Positions 8,038 through 17,091 of a stretch of DNA of 64,000 nucleotides are shown here, in pieces. The notes under the pieces are model-generated. The model made no database searches. It worked only from the letters and a program-made list of their open reading frames with translations, and was not told the origin of the DNA. The translations under genes and the position numbers were made by a program. Positions within the stretch are counted from its first letter, which is position 1. Each line of letters starts with the position of its first letter. Origin of the DNA: UBA11606 sp964504305 (GTDB lineage: Bacteria; Actinomycetota; Acidimicrobiia; Acidimicrobiales; Aldehydirespiratoraceae). Location of the stretch: positions 62,001 to 126,000 of the forward strand of contig CAZDEB010000001.1 in the NCBI GenBank assembly GCA_964504305.1, given 5' to 3'.

Positions 8038-9422
8038 AACTTCGGGGTTCTCCCACAGCCCAGATCCCAGAAGAGTCCGGTCATCAGCGCCAATGCGTTG
8101 CGCGAAACCGACTCGAGCAGATGTTCGTTGGGAGCGTGCTGGGAACACGATGGGTACGAGTGCGGCACCCAAACAGTTGGCAGGCCCAGAACCTCGCTGA
8201 ACACATCGTTCGGTAGAGAACCGCCCAGATTTGGCAACACTGCGACCGGTCCGCCCGCGGTTTCTTCCAACGAGGCGATCGCCCAACGGGCCCACGGGTT
8301 GTTCGGGTCGAGGCGGGTGGCGACCATCAACGTCTCGGCCCCCTCGATCTTGACCGCCTCAAAACCGTGTTGATCAAGATGGCGCCGTAGTCCGGGTACG
8401 AACAGATCGGGATTGCTGGGAACGACGAATCGGAGGTGGCAATGAGCCCGCGCACGCGGCGGAATGGCGTTGACGGGGTGGCGTGGGTTGCCGGCCTCGA
8501 AGGCCAGGATTTCGAACGAGTTCCACGCAAAGACTTGTTCGGATGCGTTCAGACCTGGTTCGCCCCAGAGGGGATCAATTTCTGGTCCGTCGGGACCACC
8601 GCTGATTTCGAGGTCAGCCACCGCGTCGCCAACCAGCTCGGGGATCGGACCCGGACGCCACTCGGGAACAAGGATCTGTCCCGATGCACTAGTGAGACTC
8701 GCCAGCGCGTGAGACAAGATGATCGCGGGATTGGCCAGAAGCCCACCCCAGTTGCCAGAGTGATGGCCGCCTTCGCGTAAGTCGACCGACAGTTCGAAGT
8801 TGAACGCACCGCGAGAGCCCATGAATACGGTGGGCTGGTCGGGCGACAACCGCGGTCCGTCAGAAGAAACGAAGACATCGGCGGCGAGGAGACTTTGGTG
8901 TGACTCGCAGAATTCGCGGAGGCCCGGTGAGCCCGTCTCCTCGCTGGTCTCTATCAACAGCGTGATGTTGAAACCAAGATGTCCACGAACGGTGAGCACG
9001 GTCGCGAGGGCCGCGAGGTTGATCGTGTGCTGGCCCTTGTTGTCTGCAGTGCCGCGGCCGTACCAGCGATCGCCCACCTTTTGGAGGGTCCACGGGTCGA
9101 GCCCTTCGTCCCACTGATGGTCATAACCGAGCACCACATCGCCGTGGCCATAGCTCAGAACTGTTGGCAGGCCATCGGCTTCCCAACGTCTGGCCACCAG
9201 AAGTGGACCCCCACCCGCTACGGGATTGGCAAATACGTCGCACACGAAACCGAGCGGCTCCAAGGACTCTCGAAGCTCGGCGTCGAGATACAGATTCATC
9301 TCCGTTGAACGCTGCGGGTCGGGACTCTCGGTAGGAATCGCAACGCGGCGAGCGAGATCGTCGAAGAACCGACCGTCGGCGAAATAGTTGTCGATCTCGA
9401 CCAGCGCGTCGGCCCGGCTCAT
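8034..9422 (-). CDS. M20-family zinc metallopeptidase (ArgE/DapE/ACY1-like)
   Basis: A 462-residue cytoplasmic M20 hydrolase. The dinuclear metal site is visible as YGHGDVV (His and Asp), the bridging GRGTADNKG aspartate, and the EETGSPG catalytic and metal glutamates. A dimerisation domain interrupts the catalytic domain, as usual in the family. Members cleave dipeptides, N-acyl amino acids or carnosine-like substrates; the specificity cannot be read from sequence. It is divergent from a second M20-type gene at 9533 and lies about 10 kb from an oligopeptide importer, so use of peptide-derived nitrogen is plausible. Confidence 0.9.
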   Translation of the reverse strand: MSRADALVEIDNYFADGRFFDDLARRVAIPTESPDPQRSTEMNLYLDAELRESLEPLGFVCDVFANPVAGGGPLLVARRWEADGLPTVLSYGHGDVVLGYDHQWDEGLDPWTLQKVGDRWYGRGTADNKGQHTINLAALATVLTVRGHLGFNITLLIETSEETGSPGLREFCESHQSLLAADVFVSSDGPRLSPDQPTVFMGSRGAFNFELSVDLREGGHHSGNWGGLLANPAIILSHALASLTSASGQILVPEWRPGPIPELVGDAVADLEISGGPDGPEIDPLWGEPGLNASEQVFAWNSFEILAFEAGNPRHPVNAIPPRARAHCHLRFVVPSNPDLFVPGLRRHLDQHGFEAVKIEGAETLMVATRLDPNNPWARWAIASLEETAGGPVAVLPNLGGSLPNDVFSEVLGLPTVWVPHSYPSCSQHAPNEHLLESVSRNALALMTGLFWDLGCGRTPKF

Positions 9423-9451
9423 GGCGAGACCTTATTCATCCGACGATGGGT

Positions 9452-9468
9452 CGGCCAGTTACTGGCCG
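9452..9468. promoter_or_regulatory. 17-bp perfect palindrome between divergent M20 genes
   Basis: CGGCCAGT-T-ACTGGCCG is a perfect inverted repeat with 8-bp arms around one central base. It lies in the 110-bp divergent gap between two amidohydrolase genes, 30 bp upstream of one start and 64 bp upstream of the other. Such a placement suits an operator for a dimeric regulator controlling both genes, though no regulator gene is adjacent. It could also form a small cruciform or hairpin. Confidence 0.45.
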
Positions 9469-9532
9469 TGAGGATGCCAGCTTGGTTCTGGCGCTGCGCT
9501 AAGTTTCGTTCGTTGCAACCACAGGAGGAACC

Positions 9533-10732
9533 ATGGCCGACATCGACTCGATGAGGGCATCCGTGCAGACCGATGTAGCCGCGGCGTCAGATCTGCTGAT
9601 CTCCCTTTCGCACGAGATTTGGGATCGCCCTGAGTTGGCCTTCGAAGAAGAACATGCGTCGGCAATCTGCGTCGATACCTTGGCCGACGCTGGATTCTCG
9701 ATCACTCCACAGGTAGGAGGTCTCGAGACAGCCTTCGTGGCCGAGTACGGCACCGGCCCGCTCACCGTGGGCATCTGCGCCGAGTTCGACGCGCTGCCCG
9801 GAATCGGGCATGCCTGCGGCCACAACATGATCGCTTCGTCGGCGATTGGCGCCGGTCTGGGTTTAGCGCGGGTAGCCGACGAAGCCGGACTCACGATTCG
9901 TGTCCTCGGCACGCCGGCCGAAGAAGGCGGCGGTGGCAAAATCATCATGATCGAGGAAGGCGTATTCGATGGCATCCATCTTTCGATGATGGTGCACCCG
10001 GCACCGATGGAAAGCGACATCTTCCCCACGCTTGCCTCGACTCATTGCGACTATCACTTTCACGGCAAATCGGCCCATTCTTCGCTGGCCCCCCACGAGG
10101 GAATCAACGCCGCTGATGCCGTAACCGTTGCTCAGGTTGGGATCGGCGTTCTGCGTCAACACCTGCGCCCCGGCGATCAGGTTCACGGGATAGTTATCGA
10201 CGGTGGCGATGCTCCGAACATCGTCCCGGCTCACTCTGCGGCGCGCTACATCGTGAGAGCGCCGTCGCTCACCGACCTTGGGGTGCTCAAAGAACGGGTT
10301 GGAAAGTGCTTCGAGGCTGGTGCGGTCGCCACTGGCGCCACTCTCGATGTGGGGCACGGCAGCTCTCCATACAGCGAGTTCCGTCACGACGAGGATTTGG
10401 CTCTGCTTTACCGTAGGAATGCCGAAGAACTGGGGCGAGTGTTTGCGCCACGCGCTTCCAAAGGGGCGGCCTCAACCGATATGGCCAACGTGTCATTGTT
10501 GATGCCGGCAATCCATCCGAGTCTTGGTCTCGATTGTGCGCCCGCAGTAAACCATCAGCCCGAGTTCGCCGCTCACTGTCGCACCGAGGAAGCTGATCGA
10601 TCGGTGATCCATGCGGCAATCGCGATGGCTAACACTTGCGTGGATGCGGCCAGCGACGCAACGGTCCGGGATCGTCTGCTGGCCAACGACACGAGCTATG
10701 GCGGCCGTGACCACTACCCCTGGCATATCTGA
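9533..10732 (+). CDS. M20D-family amidohydrolase (ACY1L2/AbgB-like)
   Basis: A 399-residue enzyme of the M20D branch, which includes p-aminobenzoyl-glutamate hydrolases and the PM20D2/ACY1L2 dipeptidases. Metal-site motifs are GHACGHN near residue 85, the PAEEGGGGK motif, and a C-terminal catalytic histidine region. A strong Shine-Dalgarno sequence (AGGAGG) precedes ATG 9533. The likely reaction is hydrolysis of an amide or dipeptide bond in the cytoplasm; the actual substrate is unknown. It is divergent from the other M20 gene, and the palindrome between them hints at shared control. Confidence 0.9.
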   Translation: MADIDSMRASVQTDVAAASDLLISLSHEIWDRPELAFEEEHASAICVDTLADAGFSITPQVGGLETAFVAEYGTGPLTVGICAEFDALPGIGHACGHNMIASSAIGAGLGLARVADEAGLTIRVLGTPAEEGGGGKIIMIEEGVFDGIHLSMMVHPAPMESDIFPTLASTHCDYHFHGKSAHSSLAPHEGINAADAVTVAQVGIGVLRQHLRPGDQVHGIVIDGGDAPNIVPAHSAARYIVRAPSLTDLGVLKERVGKCFEAGAVATGATLDVGHGSSPYSEFRHDEDLALLYRRNAEELGRVFAPRASKGAASTDMANVSLLMPAIHPSLGLDCAPAVNHQPEFAAHCRTEEADRSVIHAAIAMANTCVDAASDATVRDRLLANDTSYGGRDHYPWHI

Positions 10733-10757
10733 GCTGGCCTCAAAGCAACTGAACGCT

Positions 10758-11477
10758 CTAGCCCAGAAAGAATCCGAGGCGTACCGCGTACCCGGTCATT
10801 ACGGTCCAGAACAGGACCGCGAAAGTCTGCTCGCCGGCTCGTTCGTTGAGTGACGAACCAGTCCACGTGCCGAGCGCCATCAGCGGTACCGCGGCGACGG
10901 CGAGCAAAACCGCTGAGCGGCCCAATAGCTGCGACTCGGCAAAGATTGCTGTCTTGGCCGCATCGCCGGCAAATGATGCGAGCGAGGCCGCCCCAACGAA
11001 GTTCCGTCTATCCAAATTGAGATTACGAATCGCTACGCCTTTGAGCGGCCCGGATGTCCCGGAGAATCCGCTGGACGCACCAGAAACGAACGCCAGAAAC
11101 GGTGCGAAGGTCGCCCGCATTGGTTGAACCTGGAATCGCTCGACGACGACGCTTGCTACGAACATCGTGATGACGCCAATTGTTACCGCCGCGTCCGGGG
11201 CCCGGACAAGGAGGGTCGATCCGAGAGCGGCGCCGATCACGATCAGCACCACGATCGCTGATGCTGCTCTATAGGGGAGCGTGCGGCGGTAGGCCACCAG
11301 TTTCATCACGTTGTTGCTGGCGAGCAGCAAAGCGGCGAGGGCGACACCTTCCTTTGATCCAATGAACAACACCAAAGTGGGGACAAGCAGCAGCGAGCCC
11401 CCGAGTCCCGCCGACGCGGAAACCGTGAACGACGCGTAAACCAACGCGAGTACGCCGACGAGGGCAAGCAAGTCCAC
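10758..11477 (-). CDS. TauE/SafE-family membrane transporter
   Basis: A 239-residue integral membrane protein with about seven hydrophobic segments and the family-typical N-terminal GLGGSLLLVPTL stretch, followed by a second repeat containing GASSGFSGTSGP. TauE/SafE proteins move organosulfur or sulfite-type anions across the membrane, but many members have other or unknown substrates. The start is GTG 11477, only 5 nt after the stop of the BNR-repeat gene on the same strand, so the two are probably co-transcribed. No substrate can be inferred from the neighbour. Confidence 0.85.
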   Translation of the reverse strand: MDLLALVGVLALVYASFTVSASAGLGGSLLLVPTLVLFIGSKEGVALAALLLASNNVMKLVAYRRTLPYRAASAIVVLIVIGAALGSTLLVRAPDAAVTIGVITMFVASVVVERFQVQPMRATFAPFLAFVSGASSGFSGTSGPLKGVAIRNLNLDRRNFVGAASLASFAGDAAKTAIFAESQLLGRSAVLLAVAAVPLMALGTWTGSSLNERAGEQTFAVLFWTVMTGYAVRLGFFLG

Positions 11478-11482
11478 GAAAG

Positions 11483-14400
11483 TCAGGCGTGGATGGCGCC
11501 GAGGCCGAGCTCAGAGATAGCAGCGTTGAGAGCGTCGAGATCGGCGTCGATGAGTTGTTTGAGGGTGCTCAGTTGCTCCTCGGCTTGACCGGACAACTTG
11601 TCGAATACCGCGAAGGACTGCTGGGTCGGGCGAGCGTCGGCGCTCGACACCACCGGCTCGAGCGCCGACAGCTTTTCGAAGAGTTTCTCGCGGTAGTTGA
11701 GGCTGTCACCCGCCGAAGTGAACTCCGGCTGAACCAGAGCGTTCTCGACAACTGATAGCGCTTCGACCAGCGACCGAGCCGTCGCCGCGGCGTCGCTGCC
11801 GTTAGCGAGTTCGTCCAGATGACCCGTCCATTCTTGGAGCTGTTTGGTCAGGCCTCGGCACTGATTGACCCCGGCAGCGATCTCTGACAGCCGGTCCCGG
11901 ATCTGCGTGAGGAACTCGAATTGCTCGACTAGGTCGGCATCTTCAACCTCAACTCGGGGATCCTTCACCAACTCAAATGTTTGAGTCTCGGACCAGTCGC
12001 CGGCATCGAGCCGCACGCAATACTGACCGGGTGCAGCCAGTGGCCCCAGCGGTCGACCGTGAAACTCGGTGTCGATCATCTTCTCGCCGGGCGGGTATTT
12101 CATCGACCATTGAAAGACGTTCATGCCTTCGTCGGCGGTGAGATAGAAACCCTCCCGATCTTGTTTCTTGTCGGGAATGTCCGAGCTGAAAGAATCGATC
12201 TCGTTGCCGCTCGGATCGAGGATCGTCAGCGTGATTGGTTCGGGCGGTGTGGTCTCCAAAAGGTAGGTGATACGGACGCCTTCGGCGAGGTCGTCGCCGG
12301 CGTCGATCAGCCGCTTTACCTTGTGGCCGGTCTTGTGCTCATCCAAGTAGAAGGTGGCGTTTTGACCAAGCGTCACGTGGTAGTTCTTGCCCTCGAGGCT
12401 GCCCCAAAATCCGGCAAAGATATGGGGAGGGGTACGAACAGTGTCGGTTGGTTTGAACAAACGGTGACCGCTTTGTCCAACGGCGTCGGCCGCCTGGTGC
12501 AGTTGGGTCACATCATCGAGGATCCAGAACGATCGCCCGTGGGTGGCCACGATCAGGTCGCCGTGTTCGACTATGAGGTCGTAGACCGGTGTAACCGGGA
12601 GGTTGGCCTGCAAGGTTTGCCAGTTCTGGCCGTCATCGAAGGATGCGTAAATGCCAAGTTCGGTGCCGACATACAGCAAACCCTTACGGGCCGGGTCCTC
12701 GCGAACAACTCGACAGAACTCGTTGGTTGGTAGGCCGTTGGTGATGGCGGTCCACGTCTCGCCGAGGTCGGTGGTTTTGAACACGTACGGTGCGTAGTCG
12801 CCCTCTTTGTGGCGAGCCACCGTCATGTAGACCGTTCCGGCTTCGTGAGGCGACTCCGCCAGCATTGTGACTTGGGAAAATTTTGGCAGATCGGACGGCG
12901 TCACGTTCTTCCAGTCGGCGCCGTCGTTGGTGGTCACGTGAACCAGCCCGTCGTCGGAGCCGGTCATGATCACCCCCGGTTGATGGGCCGAAAGCATGAG
13001 CGAGAAGATCGTGGCGTACATTTCGGCGCCGGCGGTGTCCATCGTGAGCGGACCTGACACCCCCATGGTGTCGGGGTCGGCGTAAGTCAGGTCGGGGCTG
13101 ATGGCCTCCCAACTGTGGCCTTCGTCAATCGAGCGGAAAAGTTTGTTGCCTGCCGCGTACAACATGTCTGGGTCATGGGGCGAGAACATGATGGGGTAGG
13201 TCCACTGGAACCGGACGTCAGCGGTGTTGCCGTCGTGGTAGGCCTCGGGCCAGACGTTCACGAGTTGTATTTGTTTGGTGCGATGGTCGTAGCGCTGCAG
13301 CGAATCACCGCCGCCGGGCGAACTTCCTATTGCCCCGACGTAGACGATGTTGGGGTCGTCGGGTTTTGGTGCGACGTACCCACTCTCGGCGGTGCCTGGC
13401 GCGTAGCAGTCGGCCCAAGTGATCGCCCCCGTACCGGTGCGGCTGGGCACCGAGATACTCGAGTTGTCCTGCTGCGAGCCGTAAACCCGGTACGGGTATT
13501 GGTCATCGACGGCCACGTGGTAGAGCTGCGCGGTGAGTTGGTTGTAGATCGACGACCACGATGCGCCGCCGGTGAGAGACACCCACGCCCCGCCGTCGTC
13601 GCAGCCAATCATCCGGTCGGGGTCGCGGGGATCGACCCACAGGTCGTGGGTATCGCCGTGGGGCGCGTCGAACTCTTCGAACTCCTTGCCGCCGTCGACC
13701 GACTTCCAAGCCTTCATGTTGAAAACCCAAACCGTCTCGGGGTCGGTGGGGTGAGCAATAACGTGCATGTAATACCAAGGCCGCCACGCCAATTCGGGCT
13801 TCGAAGATGTCTTGGTCCAAGTGTCGCCGTAGTCGTCAGTACGGTAAAGACCGCGCTTGCGTCCTTCGGCTTCGACCACCGCCCATGCTCGCCCCTGCTG
13901 CGCGGGCGAGATGGCAACGCCAAGCTTTCCGATCGTGCCATCCGGGAGTCCGGGGTTGCGACTGATGTCGGTCCAAGTATCGCCGCCGTCGTTGGATCGC
14001 CATAGCCCCGAGCCTTCGCCACCGCTGTTCATCGACCAGAAGTTGCGCCGCGCTTCCCATGTTGTTGCGAACAGAATTCGAGGGTTGGTCGGATCGATCG
14101 ACAAATCGACGGCGCCGGCGCGGTTGCTCACATGGAGCACGAGATCCCACGTCTCGCCGCCATCGTTCGAGCGATAAACCCCTCGTTCGGGGTTGTCCTT
14201 GGAGGCGTGGCCGAGCGCCGCTACATACACAAGGTCGGGATTTTCGGGGTGCACCCGGATCTTGCCGATGTGGCGAGTTTCGGAGAGTCCGACGTGATGC
14301 CAGGTGCGGCCAGTGTCGGTCGACTTGTAAACGCCATCGCCGTGGCTGACGTCTATTCGGATCGTGGTTTCCCCGGTGCCCGCGTAAATGACGTTGCCGT

Positions 14401-14632
14401 CGGACGGGGCCACGGCGAGCGCGCCGATCGAACTGGTGTTGAGCTGACCGTCAGTTATGCACTCCCAGTACTGTCCGGCATCGTCGGTGCGCCAAACCCC
14501 TCCGGCGACCGCGCCGAAGTAAAACACCGAGCGATCCACAGGATCGCCAGCCACGGCTACCACCCGACCGCCACGGGTTGGGCCGATGCAGCGGTAATTG
14601 ATCTTGGTGAGAAGTTCGGGGTCGACGGGCAT
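11483..14632 (-). CDS. Large BNR/sortilin-like beta-propeller repeat protein
   Basis: A 1049-residue protein whose first 700 residues are packed with BNR/Asp-box repeats (variants of SNDGGETWDL, SIDEGHSWEA, TTDLGETWTA), the signature of sialidase- or Vps10-type beta-propellers. The last 250 residues are different: a beta-sandwich-like segment, then a helical region with a run of charged residues. Proteins of this architecture are often annotated as glycosyl hydrolases without biochemical proof. The start at ATG 14632, with AGGAG upstream, gives no signal peptide, which is odd for a family usually seen outside the cytoplasm. A catalytic activity cannot be assigned. Confidence 0.85.
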   Translation of the reverse strand: MPVDPELLTKINYRCIGPTRGGRVVAVAGDPVDRSVFYFGAVAGGVWRTDDAGQYWECITDGQLNTSSIGALAVAPSDGNVIYAGTGETTIRIDVSHGDGVYKSTDTGRTWHHVGLSETRHIGKIRVHPENPDLVYVAALGHASKDNPERGVYRSNDGGETWDLVLHVSNRAGAVDLSIDPTNPRILFATTWEARRNFWSMNSGGEGSGLWRSNDGGDTWTDISRNPGLPDGTIGKLGVAISPAQQGRAWAVVEAEGRKRGLYRTDDYGDTWTKTSSKPELAWRPWYYMHVIAHPTDPETVWVFNMKAWKSVDGGKEFEEFDAPHGDTHDLWVDPRDPDRMIGCDDGGAWVSLTGGASWSSIYNQLTAQLYHVAVDDQYPYRVYGSQQDNSSISVPSRTGTGAITWADCYAPGTAESGYVAPKPDDPNIVYVGAIGSSPGGGDSLQRYDHRTKQIQLVNVWPEAYHDGNTADVRFQWTYPIMFSPHDPDMLYAAGNKLFRSIDEGHSWEAISPDLTYADPDTMGVSGPLTMDTAGAEMYATIFSLMLSAHQPGVIMTGSDDGLVHVTTNDGADWKNVTPSDLPKFSQVTMLAESPHEAGTVYMTVARHKEGDYAPYVFKTTDLGETWTAITNGLPTNEFCRVVREDPARKGLLYVGTELGIYASFDDGQNWQTLQANLPVTPVYDLIVEHGDLIVATHGRSFWILDDVTQLHQAADAVGQSGHRLFKPTDTVRTPPHIFAGFWGSLEGKNYHVTLGQNATFYLDEHKTGHKVKRLIDAGDDLAEGVRITYLLETTPPEPITLTILDPSGNEIDSFSSDIPDKKQDREGFYLTADEGMNVFQWSMKYPPGEKMIDTEFHGRPLGPLAAPGQYCVRLDAGDWSETQTFELVKDPRVEVEDADLVEQFEFLTQIRDRLSEIAAGVNQCRGLTKQLQEWTGHLDELANGSDAAATARSLVEALSVVENALVQPEFTSAGDSLNYREKLFEKLSALEPVVSSADARPTQQSFAVFDKLSGQAEEQLSTLKQLIDADLDALNAAISELGLGAIHA

Positions 14633-14737
14633 GAGCGCTCCTGTCCGGTCGCATTGGTACGTGTCGAACGAAGCTAGTCACCTCTTGTTGCCTGCGTCGA
14701 TCTCACCGGTTGACGCCGTCGTGATCTGCAACGCACG

Positions 14738-15142
14738 ATGGACCCCATGAGTGATGTTCGGTGCCAGCGTGAGATCGTCGAACTTCATCAATTCATCGAG
14801 CACTATTTTCTGGGCAAGGTCGACTCGCTCGAACGTATGTCTTCGGTGCTCGGATCCGATTTCTCGATGGTGACACCCCACGGCGACAAGCGCGATCGCG
14901 CTGTCACCCTTGATGCGATGCGGGCCGGATTCGGTCACGCTTCTTCGCTGAGCATCACGACTCGAGATCATCGCCTGATGCTCGAGACGCCCGAGTTGCT
15001 GGTGTGTGAATACGTCGAGGCCCACGAGTTGGCCGACCATGGCAATGCTCGGCAGGTCACCGTGGTGTTTTCGGTCGATCCGCAGGTCCCAAACGGCTTG
15101 GTTTGGCGACGGGTCCACGAGACTTGGGTCGAGGCCGGCTAA
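14738..15142 (+). CDS. SnoaL/DUF4440-like small NTF2-fold protein
   Basis: A 134-residue protein with the size and pattern of NTF2-like proteins of the SnoaL/DUF4440 group: an N-terminal helix pair, then strands including SDFSMVTPHGDK and a C-terminal WRRVHETWV strand. Members are small cytoplasmic enzymes or ligand-binding proteins with varied roles, so no function is assigned. The start may be ATG 14738 or the in-frame ATG 14747; neither has a clear ribosome-binding site. The end overlaps a convergent membrane-protein gene by 4 bp. Confidence 0.7.
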   Translation: MDPMSDVRCQREIVELHQFIEHYFLGKVDSLERMSSVLGSDFSMVTPHGDKRDRAVTLDAMRAGFGHASSLSITTRDHRLMLETPELLVCEYVEAHELADHGNARQVTVVFSVDPQVPNGLVWRRVHETWVEAG

Positions 15143-15459
15143 CGGTCGTTGTAGAGCATCCGGCTGCGCACGAGGGCGGTCAGGAAGAAGACGGTCACGA
15201 TCGTGGCCATGAACGGAACGTTGTCGTTGTAGCGACAGATCAGCTGAGGGTCGCGACGGCATCGCACCTCGGCCACGTTGGCCGAAGCCGACAGACCGGC
15301 AATCAACACGATCAGGCCGACAAAGGCGACCGCGAACCGTCGAAAGGACCGATGTGCGGTGTCGTATCGGAATCGCACAAACGCCACCGCGCCGAACCCG
15401 ATCATCATCACCACTGTCGACGTGGTGACGTGTAGCACGAATTCGGCGAGCGTGACCAT
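15139..15459 (-). CDS. Small membrane protein of unknown function
   Basis: A 106-residue protein with three predicted membrane segments (approximately residues 8-27, 42-60 and 82-98) and a loop between the second and third that carries two cysteines (VRCRRDPQLICRY). I do not recognise a family. It is convergent with the NTF2-fold gene and is followed by no obvious partner. Confidence 0.6.
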   Translation of the reverse strand: MVTLAEFVLHVTTSTVVMMIGFGAVAFVRFRYDTAHRSFRRFAVAFVGLIVLIAGLSASANVAEVRCRRDPQLICRYNDNVPFMATIVTVFFLTALVRSRMLYNDR

Positions 15460-15507
15460 CGCATCATCCTATGAAACTTTTGTTGAGCGGTGAACTGATT
15501 TAGCGGG

Positions 15508-16299
15508 CTAGGTCAACAACAACTTCTCGACGCGACGAGCAGTGACGGCCACCCCGAACACCGCGAGCGCTACCAGCACCGCAACATGACCAACTACCCC
15601 GTATGACCATTCGCCCAAGTTGGCGGCCCGGACCAGCGAGACACCGTGATAGAGCGGACTCAGTCGTACAACCCAGCCCCAGTCGCCATAGGTGGAGAGC
15701 GGGTAGAACGTGGTCGAGAACAAAAACAGAGGAAGCGTAGCGGCTGGCACGTATTCGAAGTCGGCCCAAGTACGCATGTAGGTAGTGCACGCCATGCCCA
15801 GTGCGCCAAACGCAAATCCGATGAGGGCCGCGGCCGGCAACGCCATCACGATCCAAGCGGAGTGGACCATCCCGAGGGCCAGCATGGTCACCAAGAACGC
15901 GGCCGAATACATAACCCCGCGAATCACGGCCCAAGCAATTTCGCCCAACGCTATGTCGCCGGCGCTGAGCGGAGTGGTGAGCAGAGAATCGTAGAGCTTC
16001 GCGGCTTTCCATTTGAAGAAGACGTTCATGGTCGAGTCGAAGATGGCTCCGTTCATTGCCGCGGCGGCCAACAAACCGGGAGCAACAAACTCGTCGTAGG
16101 CAACGATGCGGCCGTCGATGGTTAGATCGCCGACCAACTTGCCGAGGCCGACACGAATCGAGAACAGATAGAACAACGGTTCGAAAAAGCCGCTGAAAAT
16201 AACCATCCACGAACGTCGGTAGACCATGATGGAGCGCTCGACGAGCCTCTGTGGTCGACGGATATCGAGCAACGCCGCGGGCACGATGCGGGCAATCAT
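15508..16299 (-). CDS. ABC-2 type exporter permease
   Basis: A 263-residue permease with six membrane segments and the ABC-2 family pattern (a conserved segment FEYVPAATLPLFLFSTTFYP before the last helices). Start ATG 16299 overlaps the stop of the upstream permease by ATGA (16296-16299); a longer frame reaching 16620 runs antiparallel to no gene signal and through its neighbour and is rejected. With the second permease and the ATPase at 17092 it forms a DrrAB/NodIJ-type efflux transporter. The substrate (drug, lipid or polysaccharide) is not evident. Confidence 0.88.
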   Translation of the reverse strand: MIARIVPAALLDIRRPQRLVERSIMVYRRSWMVIFSGFFEPLFYLFSIRVGLGKLVGDLTIDGRIVAYDEFVAPGLLAAAAMNGAIFDSTMNVFFKWKAAKLYDSLLTTPLSAGDIALGEIAWAVIRGVMYSAAFLVTMLALGMVHSAWIVMALPAAALIGFAFGALGMACTTYMRTWADFEYVPAATLPLFLFSTTFYPLSTYGDWGWVVRLSPLYHGVSLVRAANLGEWSYGVVGHVAVLVALAVFGVAVTARRVEKLLLT

Positions 16300-17078
16300 G
16301 GCCACAACCTCCGACGGAAGGTGCGCAGGCACAGGGTCCATCCTCCGATGGCGAACAGCGCCAGGACTCCTAGGTGCAGCCCCACATCGGCGAGCGAGAG
16401 CCCGCCGAGGATTGCTCCGCGGCAGAGTTCGATTGCGTGAAACAGCGGAGTGATCCAAGCAACTGGTCGAAGTCCGACCGGAAGCTGGTCCACCGGGAAG
16501 AAGGCGCCACCGAACAAGAACATCGGCAAGATCGCGAATCGCATGATCGCCGGGAAACTTTGTTCGGTATTTCGTGATGCTGTCCAGGCGGCGAGCGGCA
16601 TGGCGAAGGCCAGCCCGCAAATGATCGCGACGGGCACGGCCAGCATCAGGCCGATGGTACGAGTTTCGTCAAAGAGCGCGAGAACCGCGGCGACCCCGGT
16701 CGCCCCAACGGCGGTGCGTCCAGCAAAACGAATCGCTAACCCGGTCGCTACGTCGCGCGGGCTGAGCGGAGTTGCCACCATTGCCCGGTAGGCGTTGGTC
16801 CACTGGAAGCCCTCCATGGTGGGCCACAACGCCTCTTGACTGGCGTTGAACATCGCAGTGGTGGCAAGCAGCGCAGAGGCGTAGAACGCGAAGTACGACG
16901 GGCCCGAGAGAATCTGTTCGGCATCGGGATTCTGCTCGACCAGCGAACCAATGCCTATACCGACGCCGGCGAGGTAGAGGAGAGGTTGTACAAACGCGCC
17001 GACAAAGTTCTCTCGCCAGATCCGTCGGTAGAGGACGAGGTCGCGGTAGGCGACTCGCACTGCGGCTGGTGTGGTCAC
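16296..17078 (-). CDS. ABC-2 type exporter permease
   Basis: A 260-residue ABC-2 permease with six hydrophobic segments, including the family-like MLFGGAFFPVDQLP-type region before the C-terminal helices. It lies 13 bp after the ATPase gene and overlaps the next permease by ATGA. The two permeases are alike in layout and probably form a heterodimeric membrane channel driven by the ATPase. Substrate unknown. Confidence 0.88.
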   Translation of the reverse strand: MTTPAAVRVAYRDLVLYRRIWRENFVGAFVQPLLYLAGVGIGIGSLVEQNPDAEQILSGPSYFAFYASALLATTAMFNASQEALWPTMEGFQWTNAYRAMVATPLSPRDVATGLAIRFAGRTAVGATGVAAVLALFDETRTIGLMLAVPVAIICGLAFAMPLAAWTASRNTEQSFPAIMRFAILPMFLFGGAFFPVDQLPVGLRPVAWITPLFHAIELCRGAILGGLSLADVGLHLGVLALFAIGGWTLCLRTFRRRLWP

Positions 17079-17091
17079 CGGCGGTTCGCCA

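Noticed and set aside
13115..14005. Open frame of 296 codons on the plus strand, inside the BNR-repeat gene
   Set aside because: Antisense to repeated BNR motifs; the open frame follows from codon bias and repeats.
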